A stretch of DNA of 64,000 nt from Tridacna crocea (taxonomy: Eukaryota; Mollusca; Bivalvia; Cardiida; Cardiidae), in the NCBI GenBank assembly GCA_943736015.1, contig OX031065.1:49826992-49890991 (forward strand), in the 5' to 3' direction. Below the pieces are notes generated by a model. The model had not been told where the DNA came from, ran no database searches, and was given only the letters and a program-made list of their open reading frames with translations. Numbering within the stretch: position 1 is the first letter of the stretch; every line of letters begins with the position of its first letter. Positions 54,624 to 64,000 of the stretch are shown here, piece by piece. The position numbers and the translations under genes were made by a program.

Positions 54624-55772
54624 GGGTCGGTATTCACTAACCATTCTTGAGAATATTCCTAGTCTTATTCTCCAAGGTTTTTCCATATTTGTAACACAAC
54701 CTCTGACTGGCTAAACTGAATGGTTTAGCCAATCAGAAGTTGTGTTTTTAGCTCATCTGAGCAGGAAGTGCTCATGGTGAGCTTTTGTGATCGCCCAATG
54801 TCCGTCATGCGTCGTCCGTCCGTGCGTCATCCTTAGTCCGTCGTCCACAATTTCTTTAAACGTCTTCTCCTCCTAAACCATTTGGCCAATCTTGATGAAC
54901 CTTGACAGGGATGTTCCTTTGGTGAAGCTCTACCAAAGTTGTTCAAGAGATTAAATTCCACCCATAACTCTGGTTTCCATGGCAACCAAAATGAAAAAAA
55001 TGGCAAAATCTTTGAAAATCTTCTTCTCTGAAACTAGTAGGCGTAGAGCTTGATATTTGATATGTAGCATCTCCTAGTGGACCTCTACCAAGATTTTTTC
55101 ATATGATGCCCCTGGGGTCAAAACTGGCCCCACTCCGGGGGTCACAAGTTTGTAACATCGGAATAAAGAATGAAAACTTTAAAATTCTTCTTCTCTGAAA
55201 CTAGAAAGTGCAGAGCTGGTGTGTAGCAATGCCTAGTAGACATCTACCAAGATTGTTCATATGATGCCCCTGGGGTCAAAACTGGGCCCACCTCGGGGGT
55301 CACAAGTTCGAAACATAGGAACAAAGAAGGAAAAATTTAAAAATTCTTCTTCTCTGAAACTAGAAGGCGTAGAGCTTTGATATTTGGTATGTAGGATCTG
55401 CTAGTAGACTTCTACAAAGTTTCTTCATACGATGCCCCTGGGATCAAAACTTGCCCTGGCCCAGGGGTCACAAGTTCGAAACATGGGAACAAAGAAGGAA
55501 AACTTTAAAATTCTACGTCTCTGAAATTAGAAGGTGTAGAGCTTTGATATTTTGTAAGTAGCATCTCTTAGTGAACCTCTACCAAGTTTTTTCTTAGGAT
55601 GCCCCTGGGGTCAAAACTGGCCCTGCCCCAGGGGTCACAAGGTTGATTTTACTGCTTAGTACTCAGGTGAGCGATATAGGACCATCATGGTCCTCTTGTT
55701 TGCAAATGTAGAAAAGTCTGGAGAATATTAGACAAAGAACCTTCTTAAGAATGGTTGGTAAATATGGGCCCA
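54624..55772. mobile_element. Foldback MITE F2 split by a Helentron-like element
   Basis: Left arm GGTCGGTATTCACTAACC..AGTTGTGTTT to 54749 and right arm TGCAAATGTAG..GGTTGGTAAATATGGGCCC from 55701. The arms still pair. Confidence 0.78.
54750..55700 (+). mobile_element. Helentron-like element, second copy
   Basis: AGCTCATCTGAGCAGG after a T run, GTCCGTCATGCGTCGTCC, then four units of about 160 bases with CCCCTGGGGTCAAAACTGG (near 55108, 55266, 55434, 55601), ending GGACCATCATGGTCC-TCTTGTT. Inserted between T residues of a foldback arm, no duplication. Confidence 0.75.
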
Positions 55773-55802
55773 GGATGTATATTGTATGAGCTCAGTAAAA
55801 CT

Positions 55803-55842
55803 AACTGTGTGTATGTGTCTGTCTGTATGTCTGTCTGTCTGT
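55803..55842 (+). repeat. (TGTC)n microsatellite
   Basis: Interrupted TGTCTGTCTGTATGTCTG run. Confidence 0.9.
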
Positions 55843-56175
55843 AAGGGTTAAGTTTAAAATTTCAGTGTGTGATAAAGGCTTTAGTAGCATACAAAATGTA
55901 AGGATTACTGACAATTAATGTTTGTTTCTTTACTCAAAATGTAAAGGGTTACAGGATGCTCATTTCCCCAAGAGACTGGTGTGAAATGACAAGATGGCCA
56001 ATAGCAGGTGATTTCCTGTTTTCCCAGAATGCTTTGCTGTCTGTCACACAGTTGGAAACTCTTTCATGTGAAAGTTTTGTCATGCAATTTGCAAATCAAT
56101 TAATGTCTTATGTACTTTTATAATGATCACCTAATTTTACCTGCAAAACTTGTTTCAGCTCAAAGTGAGCACATA

Positions 56176-56288
56176 GTAGGACAAAACCCCCCTAGGACAA
56201 AACCCCCCTAGGATAAAACCCCCATGGACAAAACCCCCCTAGGACAAAACCCCCCTAGGATAAAACCCCCCTAGGACAAAACCCCCAT
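56176..56288 (+). repeat. 16-base tandem repeats, left end of the foldback
   Basis: About seven units of GGACAAAACCCCCCTA with small changes (ATAAAACC, CCATGG). Confidence 0.9.
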
Positions 56289-56341
56289 CATATATAAAAA
56301 GCATATAAATTTGAGAAAACACACATAATTTGCAAACAGTT

Positions 56342-56569
56342 TTAACCCTTTCCCAAATGACAATCTTTTGGACTAGACCATATTGAAAGCATTTGCAGAT
56401 GACAATTCAACTCTTGCTGAAAAGTTGATTTCTGTCTATGACAGGGTAGAAAACATTGTGGGAAAAGGAGAAAATGCTGGTTACCAGCATTTTCTCCTTG
56501 TCCCACAATGTTTTCAAAAGGTTACTATTCTAGACCCGTAAAACCATGTATTGTTTGGGAACGGGTTAA
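56342..56569 (-). mobile_element. TTAA-HP MITE inside the foldback element
   Basis: TTAA-CCCTTTCCCAAATGAC to TTTGGGAACGGG-TTAA, hairpin 56450-56515. It lies between the left tandem repeats and the left arm. Confidence 0.82.
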
Positions 56570-56928
56570 AGTATTCAAAACAAGTCTGTTTGATTTAAGG
56601 AAAAAAATCAAACATGAAAGGCAAAAAATGATTTAAATATTATCTTATTTTAATTTGTACCTCAAGTTTGTTGATAATTTCTATTGATATATCAACACCT
56701 ATGCAGACTTGGGCAAGACAGGTGTTGAGAAGGGATTAAGACACCTGATTTGCAAGTTTACACCTGTCATATTCACTAATATTTAGTAGTAGATTTGATC
56801 ATATAAAAGCACTAAATAAGAAAAAAAAATCCTTTGATTAATATATGAATGATTTTTTTCATTGTATGATTGCATTTATAATTTATTATGAATTTATTAT
56901 GAATGTATTAAGAAAAAAACACATTTAT

Positions 56929-57369
56929 CAGTATGGACCAACGTACAGTGTCGCAAATCGGAAGCTGCTGCTACTGTACGCCCCAAATCAGTTAGCTGCA
57001 GTAAACAAGTTTAACAAAACAGGCTGGCACGCGTAATCTAGCAAACAGAAAATGATCGGGTGTTTTGCATTTGAAAGGTAAGAAGTTTTTCTACAAATAC
57101 ATACTGCGATTGGGTTCATAAACCGTGCGATTTTTGTACAGGAAAGCTGCATCACCAAATTTTGTCGTTGGCGGCTGCCATGACCGCTAAACTTTTGCTT
57201 TCTACTCCTTCGGGAAGATCGGAAACCATTTTCTGATACTGCATACAGATAAAGAAATCAATCAGCTTCGCGTATGTATGTCTGTGCTTGTACTCAGTGC
57301 CATATCCATTGAAATAATTCACTTTTTATCAAGGTACCATCAAAACGTTCACTGTACGGCTAGCTGCTA
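56929..57369. repeat. Left arm of the 440-base inverted repeat
   Basis: Begins near GTATGGACCAACGTACAG and ends near CACTGTACGGCTAGCTGC. Few mismatches to its partner at 60828. Confidence 0.85.
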
Positions 57370-57412
57370 AGCCGGATTTTTGTACTGCTCGGTTAGCTGC
57401 GATTTTCTTGGT

Positions 57413-59520
57413 AAAGCCTCTTTCACATCAGCCGTGCGATTTTTTCGTTTTACGATTCGCCTCAAACACGATCGCTATCTATTCGTACCCGTCGCACATA
57501 TTGCAAATTTGCAAATTTGCAAAGCGATCTCCGTACGTTGTTCGTACGGTTGACTCACGAACTGTACGGTGTCCGCAGGGTGAACGTACGAAAAAAACAA
57601 GAGGGCCATTGGCCCTGGAACGCTCACCTTAGACTATAGCTTATGAGTGAAATTCAATTCTTTGAGTAACTTTGGTAAAGCTTCACCCAAGGAACATCCA
57701 TGCCAAGTTTCATCAAGATTGGCTCAGTGGATAAGGAGAAGAAGATGTTTAAAGAAACTGTTGAAGGGCGACAGACGCCGGACGTAGGGCAATCAAATAT
57801 CAAAGCTCTACACCTTCCATTTTCAAAGAAGAATTTTAAATTTTCCTTCTTTGTCCTATGTTCGAACTTGTGGTCCCCGGGGCTGGGTCAGTTTTAACCA
57901 AAGAAGCATTATTGGAACAAACTTGGTAGAGGTCCACTTTAAGATGCTACATACCAAATATCAAAGCACTACAGCTTCCCGTTTTAGAGAAAAAGAAATT
58001 CAAAATTTTCCGTCTTTGTTCCTATGTTCCAACCTGTGACCTCATGGCCAGTTTTGACGCCAGGGACATCATATGACCAAACTTGGTAGTGGTCCACTAG
58101 GAGATGCTACATACCAAATATCAAAGCTGTACGCCTTCAAGTTTCAGAGGAGAAGATTTTTAAAGTTTTCCTTCTTTGTTCCAATGCTCAAACTCGTCAT
58201 CCCCCGGGGCGGGGCCAGTTTTGACCCTATAGGCATAATTTGAACAAACTTGGTAGAGGTCCATTAGGAGATGCTACATACCAAATAACAAAGCTCTACG
58301 CCTTATAGTTTCAGAGAAGAAGAGTTTCAAAGATTTCGTTTTATTTTTTTTTTCTTTGTTGCCATTGCAACCAGAGTTATGGATGGAATTAAATTCTTTG
58401 AACAATTTTGGTAAAGCTTCACCCAAGGAACATTCCTGCCAAGTTTCATGAAGATTAACACAGTATTTAGGAGGACAAGATGTTTAAAGAAATTGTTGAC
58501 GGACGACGGACGACGGACATAGGGCGATCACAATAGCTCACTTTTAGCACTTTGTGCTAAGGTGAGCTAAAAACAAAGCGACAAGTTCGCACGGCTTTCG
58601 TGCGGTTAGCTTAAGGCTGCCGCACAAATTCTCAAGGCACCCGCAAGACTGCCGTAAGAATTTTCAAAGTTTCTTACGACCACCGCACGGCAAGCACGAT
58701 TTTGCAAGACAGCTGCACGGTGTTCGTGCGATCGCCATAAGGAGGAGGAATTATCTCCTTTTGTCCGATTGGATATATATATATATTCACAATGCTACCC
58801 CGGCACATAGGTTGCATATTGAAAAAATGGACAGGATACTCGCAGACAAAGACCGGGACGACGATATTTTATGCTAAGGGCATTTTGTCATTCTTGTACA
58901 AGCACGTGCCTTCTTCATCTAAATCCTGGATTGGTGGTACCTTGGTTGTCTCGGGTTCAATGGGGGATTCAGCAATCGGAACCTACCCCTTTCCATTCTG
59001 AGATCTTTGCTTCTACCTGACCTTCTCGTCCCTAAATCTCGATAGCGACTGATGACGAACAAGACATACAATTTTTTTAAAAGAGGAGGATCGACGCTAA
59101 CTTTTCGCAAGGCATTTGCGGGGCAGCTGTGCGAATCTCTACGTTGTTCGTACGTTCCGCAGTAGTCTTCAGACAGACTTTTACCAAACGCAAGGCATTC
59201 GCAAGGCAGCCGCAAGATGTTCGTGCGATCGTCTTGCAGCCTTCGCATGACAAACGCAAGTTATAAAATCGTATGATTGATGTGCGATGATCTCAAGGTA
59301 GCCGTATGGCTCCCGTGTGGCAACCGTACAGTTGCCGTGCAAACTCAAAAAACCGCAAAGAAATCGCTAAGAAAATGAGCATATTGAAAAACCAGCTTAA
59401 TTGCGATGTCTTCGGCGTTGCAAATTCGTAAGGCAGTCTTGCGGAATCCGCGCTAAGTCCTGCGATTTGTCAAAAAATGTTCCCGTACGGCTGTCGTAAG
59501 GCTGATGTGAAACAGGCTTT
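57413..59520. mobile_element. Nested TIR element with CGTACGG-rich interior
   Basis: AAAGCCTCTTTCACATCAGCC at left and GGCTGATGTGAAACAGGCTTT at right. The interior is full of CGTACG, GCCGCAAG and CGTGCGAT words in both directions, so the single strand can fold extensively. It sits in the spacer of the large foldback. The target duplication is unclear (possibly TA). Confidence 0.7.
57597..58569 (-). mobile_element. Helentron-like element, third copy, nested
   Basis: Reverse of 54750: begins AACAAGAGGGCCATTGGCCC, has units with CTTGGTAGAGGTCCA and CATACCAAATATCAAAGC, and ends GACGGACGACGGACATAGGG and AGGTGAGCTAAAAA. Inserted into an A run of the nested TIR element. Confidence 0.78.
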
Positions 59521-60230
59521 TAAAGCTTATAATGAGAATTGTGTACATCTTTGTTAAGAGTGTTGCAAAAAATGACATATAGATCTAGCTCTGAAGATGT
59601 GAGGTTGGCAGTGGTGAATTTATAAAGTTCGTATTCGACTTTTCCAGGTCCCATTTCCACCCTTTAAAGACTGGGTGAATCAAGGGGTCGTGAATAGCTC
59701 TACCATCGTCTATAAACGATGATAGTCAGTACTGAGCACGATTAGAGGTTAGATGTATTAAAAGGATCGGCTGCCTTTAAGCTAGTGCTTCTGTTTTCCC
59801 TGAGATTTATACCTTTCAAAGGGAAACGGTACCAACTGAACGTCTGCAAATGCTTTGGTAAAGACTTAAGACTTGAGGATGGATGTGCGAGATAATACCG
59901 TGAATTTAGGTTAAGAAAGAAAACCTGAAAACTTTACGTTTAACCCGAGCTGAATTCTTTATTTCGTTGAAAAGCTACAAAAAAAAACCCTTACTATATA
60001 TAATTTATTGATGTTCATCAGTGAATTAAAATCAATGATTAGGGGTTGCAAAAAATGGCAAACTTTGTACCTATCTGTTGTACAGGAACTAGACCTAAAT
60101 CAAGAAATAACATCAGCGATGTTTTCCATGTACTGAAAGTATTTATCACTGGAGCCGGATTTGTGTAATTCATGAAATGCCTGGAAGAAACAAGAAAATC
60201 TTACCTGCTATTGTTTGAATTTATATATTT

Positions 60231-60703
60231 ATATATGTCGCCGTCCAAACTGGAATCTAGGCAGATCCTGAATCTAGACCAAACTGGAATTTTGCCTATA
60301 CCAAAATAGTTTTTAGAGTTTGGCCAGGCAGCTCCACAATCTGCCTAGACCAAATCGGAATATTTTCTCGTTTTATATAATGCGACTACATATTAACCAT
60401 CTTAGTCAACTTAAACTCCAACATAAAAGAAGTTTAATTAGAAATTCTGAGTAAAATTAAATTTTGAATGTTTAGCACTTTCGAGGAAAAAATGCAACGT
60501 GGAAAACGGAGCAATTGTGGGAAAAACAAATAAGTTGCTTCAATCAAACATACGTCTCAATTGTAAACACATGAGAATTAATATGATTAAAAATTTGGAA
60601 AAGAAGCTAGATCTATTTTGGTCTACACTAAAGTATTATTCTAATTTGGTCTAGGCAGATTCCCGGGATATGCCTAGATTCCGATCCGGCATACGACATA
60701 TAT
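60231..60703. mobile_element. Nested TIR element with TCTAGGCAGAT ends
   Basis: ATATATGTCGCCGTCC..TGGAATCTAGGCAGATCC at left and the complement ..GGGATATGCCTAGATTCC..CGACATATATA at right. CTAGACCAAAYYGGAAT words recur inside. Located in the foldback spacer, right of the CGTACGG element. Confidence 0.68.
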
Positions 60704-60827
60704 ATCGAGCTAAAAAATCGTGTTTTACCGTATGGGCTGAACCTTTTTGTTCAGTACTATGATGCATTAATGCAGCTAGGCGTACACATTTTTTATTGTG
60801 AAATGCAGCTAATCGTGGCGTACAGAT

Positions 60828-61267
60828 GCAGCTAGCCGTACAGTGAACGTTTTGATGGTACCTTGATAAAAAGTGAATTATTTCAATGGATATGGCACTG
60901 AATACAAGCACAGACATGTATACGCGAAGCTGAATGATTTCTTTATCTGTATGCAGTATCAGAAAATGGTTTTCGATCTTCCCGAAGGAGTAGAAAGCAA
61001 ATGTTTAGCGATCATGGCAGCCGCCAACGACAAAATTTGGTGATGCAGCTTTCCTATACAAAACTTGCACGGTTTATGAACCCAATCGCAGTATGTATTT
61101 GTAGAAAAACTTCTTACCTTTCAAATGCAAAACACCCGATCATTTTCTGTTTGCTAGATTACGCGTGCCAGCCTGTTTTGTTAAACTTGTTTACTGCAGC
61201 TAACTGATTTGGGGCGTACAGTAGCAGCAGCTTCCGATTTGCGACACTGTACGTTGGTCCATACTGT
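60828..61267. repeat. Right arm of the 440-base inverted repeat
   Basis: Inverse of 56929-57369. The inner side adds three GCAGCTAG/AATCGT-GGCGTACA words. Confidence 0.85.
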
Positions 61268-61437
61268 TTATGGTCATAAAGCAAATTTTTAAGAAAAAAA
61301 TAACCCCACATTTTTTATCATAAAGCACAAATTAACTTATACAAAAACATTATTTTTTACAACCCCCACAAGTATTTAAAGCAGTGAATTTTATTCAACT
61401 TTAAAATGATTGTACAAAAAGAATCATTTTAAAACCA

Positions 61438-61550
61438 TGGGGGTTTTGTCCATTTTTCAGTTAAGGGTATGGGGGTTTTGTCCAGGGGGGTTTTGTCCAG
61501 GGGGGTTTTGTCCTAGGGGGGTTTTGTCCTAGGGGGGTTTTGCCCCAGTG
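61438..61550 (-). repeat. 16-base tandem repeats, right end of the foldback
   Basis: About six units of TAGGGGGGTTTTGTCC, the inverse of 56176-56288. Confidence 0.9.
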
Positions 61551-61639
61551 ACTTTGAGGCACTTTTAAGGCACCCTTGCAGATACATTAAATCCCCTTTT
61601 CACGGTGCATGACTGTGAATGGTCGTTGTTTGTGCATGT

Positions 61640-61720
61640 CATATTCTTCTAAGATTTGACCTGTTTATATGACGCATTACTATCCCCAATATCGGAAAGA
61701 CTAAAAAGTAGCAATGGAGA
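61640..61720 (+). repeat. Family E repeat (GTCATATTCTTC-AAGATTTGACC)
   Basis: Also seen at 22832-22905 and inverted at 21430-21490. Too short to define the element. Confidence 0.5.
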
Positions 61721-61996
61721 AAATGGTTTTTATCAATACGTTTGAGGAAAAATCAGGCCTGTTTTAGCCCCAGATTGCTCTAAACTGCTGATCATAGTTG
61801 AGTGAATCGGTAGCGTTTTATTCAGTGAACGTTTATTTCAGTTTGAAATTCAAAGTAACAATAATTATTGTCACTAGGAAAGTGGTTTGGTTCTGTACCC
61901 AGGATGCCCAAATTAGATAGATGACTATTTATAGAATGCCATCTAGCGGGAGATAATGTGTGAATGGTAGAATAGATAACATCATCGATACCAGTA

Positions 61997-62451
61997 TCAC
62001 GGCGGGGAATCACGTGACACAATAACAACAAAAATGACCTGACATTTGAAAAAATTCCCCAACTTGAGGTAAGAAAATCTTCAATAATTCCGTTAATACA
62101 TGACCGATTGGAATTTGGTTTGAAGCAGAGAAGGCGGAACGACTCCAGGGATTTGCTTGATGTATTAGATTTTTTAAACAACACCCGATAAAAAAGTTAC
62201 TGACGAGCAAACAATTTTTTTACCTTGGATAATTTGTTTGCTCGTCAATAACTTTTTTATCAGGTGTTGTTTAAAAAATCTAACACATCAAGCAAATCCC
62301 CGGAGTCCTTCCGCCTTCTCTGCTTCAAACCAAATTCCAATCGGTCACATATTAAGGGAATTATTGAAGATTTTCTTACCTCAAGTTGGGGAATTTCTTC
62401 AAATGTCGGGTCATTATTTTTGTTGTTGTGTCACGTGATTCCCCGCCGTGA
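61997..62451. mobile_element. Perfect-type palindromic element, 227-base arms
   Basis: TCACGGCGGGGAATCACGTG at left and its complement at right, pairing right up to a centre near 62224 with only a few percent mismatch. GTA flanks on both sides suggest a 3-base duplication. Both arms keep matching open frames (MLFKKSNTSSKS type), a by-product of the palindrome. Confidence 0.82.
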
Positions 62452-62529
62452 GTATAGGGATTCAGAGTGGGCAGCAGGTGCCTTCATTTTGGAATCTGAA
62501 AATGAATGAAAACTGGTCACAGACGATGC

Positions 62530-62763
62530 TTAACTCATTACCAAATACATGTAACAATATTTTGGGCTTGTCCAAATTGAAAGCATTTGCAGATGACAAA
62601 ATAAAAGTGACTGAAAATTTGAAATTTGTTTTGTGAAGGGCAGAAAAGATTGTGGGAAAAGGAGAAAATGCTGGTTACCAGCATTTTCTCCTTTTCCTAC
62701 ACTATTTTCTGCAGGCTCTTTTCTTAGGGTCATCAAAAGTAGGGATTGTGTGGAAATGGGTCA
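62530..62763 (-). mobile_element. TTAA-HP MITE
   Basis: TTAA-CTCATTACCAAATAC start, hairpin 62650-62712, end GGAAATGGG-TCAA. Confidence 0.78.
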
Positions 62764-62879
62764 ATAAAAGATTACAAACTGTACTTGCTCATTATGTCCG
62801 CTTAATTTTAACTTGTAATATGCTCGTTATCTAAAATAGATGTGTATTCCATCTCATTATTATGTTTCATATCTTACTT

Positions 62880-63282
62880 CATCTTCACGAGCCAAGGGTA
62901 CGATCACTACATGGATCTTACCTTGGATAATTGACGCCAATTTCGAGATTCCTGCGATGCGCCCTCTATTGGATGCTGGTTATTACCCCCCCTTTACATC
63001 ATATTTCTAAAAGCCAATGAAATATCGATTTACAAAACGCTTACTAACAAACATGAAGCGATAAGCAGACATCCACGTGGGTTTCCATGATTACCTTCTA
63101 ATCGAAAGGTAGCGACCTTAACCTATTTTTATCAAAGATGAAATGCTACGAGCGATTTCATTCGTTGCAGTTAGAGCTGGCTGCATCCAATGAAGAAGCA
63201 TATCAGGGGAATGTAAAAATCAAGCTCAATCCGCCAAGGGTAGAGTAGCGTAGTGAATCATCAGCCTTGGCTTGCGAAAATG
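62880..63282. mobile_element. 9-base-TSD (Mutator-like) MITE, copy C
   Basis: CATCTTCACGAGCCAAGG at left and CCTTGGCTTGCGAAAATG at right. Perfect 9-base duplication ATCTTACTT (62871-62879 and 63283-63291). It ends 222 bases before KIAA0513 exon 2. Confidence 0.88.
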
Positions 63283-63504
63283 ATCTTACTTGAAAATGAT
63301 TTTGTACAGGGGTTTACGTAACTTGTATCAATGAAGTATAGATCTAGCAAGGAAAAGTGAAACATAATCTCATGTTTGGAACCATAATTGCTTACCTTTG
63401 TGTCAGCTTGCCCTCTGCCATTTGAAAACAACGAAAAGTGTTTGAAGCTTGAATGGTGTATAAAGATCGTCCATGATTTTCATTATAGCTGTTGTCTATT
63501 TCAG

Positions 63505-63553
63505 GGAAGGTGCTGGGCAGATAGAGAAAGCCAAGTTTGGGGAATTATGTCAG
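63505..63553 (+). CDS. KIAA0513: KIAA0513 homologue, second coding exon (49 bases)
   Basis: A 49-base exon between a pyrimidine-rich CTATTTCAG acceptor and a GTAAGT donor. Joined to the exon ending at 35002 it completes Arg389 and adds EGAGQIEKAKFGELCQ (390-405), which matches the EEKAKFGEYC motif that follows KIF in KIAA0513. It ends in phase 0. The SBF2 domain proper must be coded beyond position 64000. The intron from 35003 to 63504 is about 28.5 kb. A MULE-like MITE ends 222 bases upstream, and a TTAA-HP MITE begins about 8 bases after the donor. Confidence 0.82.
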
Positions 63554-63560
63554 GTAAGTT

Positions 63561-63785
63561 TATTTACCCTCCATTACAAAAACTAGACTTCTTCCAAATT
63601 CAAAGCATTTGCAAAAGTCAAAATAAAAGTGAATGAAAATTTGAAATTTGTAGAGGGAAGGGAAGAAAACATTGTGGGAAAAGGAGGAAATGCTGGTTAC
63701 CAGCATTTTCTCCTTTTCCCACAATGTTTTCAGAAGGCTTCCTTCTTAGGGTCATTAAAGTCGGGATTGTATGGTGAGCGGTTAA
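63561..63785 (-). mobile_element. TTAA-HP MITE beginning 8 bases after an exon
   Basis: TTTA-CCCTCCATTACAAAAAC start, near-perfect hairpin 63665-63735, end GGTGAGCGG-TTAA. The start is just past the GTAAGT donor of KIAA0513 exon 2. A decayed piece and a left-end fragment (63883 on) follow. Confidence 0.75.
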
Positions 63786-64000
63786 AAGGGTGGATAGGAT
63801 TGCAGGAAAAGGAAGAAAATGTAAGTTACCAGCAATTTCTTCCTTTTTTAAAATATTTTTAAAATTTTTACTTCTTTGGGTCATTAACCCCTTACCATGT
63901 AATCCTTTCTCATAACAACCCTTGGCTTGGAGGACAGCTTTCAAAGAGACAGCGTGGAAGCTATAAACTGCAGGAAAATGTAAAGTAAAAAGATGAGTAG

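Larger units (their letters stand above)
56159..61558. mobile_element. Large foldback element, 5.4 kb
   Basis: Outer ends CTCAAAGTGAG and its inverse ACTTTGAG, then 16-base tandem repeats (GGACAAAACCCCCCTA, about seven on the left, its complement about six on the right), then long arms 56929-57369 and 60828-61267 that are close to identical inverted copies. The interior is largely later insertions. No transposase was recognised. Confidence 0.8.

Noticed and set aside
56176-56288. CRISPR-like or telomere-like array (ACCCCCCTAGGACAAA units)
   Set aside because: Units are directly contiguous without spacers, and the inverse array at 61438 shows they are the ends of a foldback transposon.
61822-62509. 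Paired open frames MLFKKSNTSSKS on both strands
   Set aside because: They follow from the near-perfect palindrome; no homology is recognised.

Overview
This is an AT-rich animal genome window with short exons, GT-AG introns and many non-autonomous transposons. The repeat types suggest a lophotrochozoan, most likely a bivalve mollusc: Helentron-like elements with minisatellite cores that end in a hairpin plus CTCTTGTT, and tRNA-derived SINEs. The species cannot be named from the sequence.

Two protein-coding genes can be supported; both run off the window and most of their exons are too short to stand out as open frames. (1) NMD3, the 60S ribosomal export adaptor, lies on the minus strand from 16180 down to 1263. 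Ten coding exons with matching splice sites and phases give residues 1 to 338; the 3' exons lie left of position 1. (2) A homologue of vertebrate KIAA0513 (SBF2-domain family) lies on the plus strand. It has one large exon (33726-35002; start codon at 33837) and, after an intron of about 28.5 kb, a 49-base exon (63505-63553) whose phase and residues continue the frame. The rest of that gene lies right of position 64000. The two genes are divergent and about 17.5 kb apart.

Everything else is intron or intergenic sequence full of mobile elements. The dominant one, called here TTAA-HP, is a MITE of about 230 bases. It has TTAA (rarely TTAT or ATAA) target duplications, termini of the type CYC-WTTACCA, and a central near-perfect hairpin of about 65 bases. 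I count by eye more than 50 near-complete copies plus over 20 fragments, in both orientations and in every NMD3 intron. Its subfamilies change the two hairpin arms, and largely the two ends, in a matched way.

Other families include: MITEs with 9-base target duplications (Mutator-like, three copies); hAT-like elements (14221-15847 with 8-base, 41605-42350 with 5-base duplications); a 55-base-TIR element (36758, 50650); four Helentron-like elements; several foldback families; SINEs; and a 5.4 kb foldback element (56159-61558) that contains at least three levels of nested insertion.

Layout: 1-16.2 kb NMD3; 16.2-16.5 kb its 5' flank; 16.5-33.7 kb repeats and some plain intergenic DNA (the KIAA0513 promoter or a non-coding exon may be here but was not found); 33.7-35.0 kb KIAA0513 first coding exon; 35.0-63.5 kb its giant intron; 63.5-64 kb second exon and the start of the next intron. 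Repeat counts and boundaries are read by eye; exon boundaries are exact to the base given.
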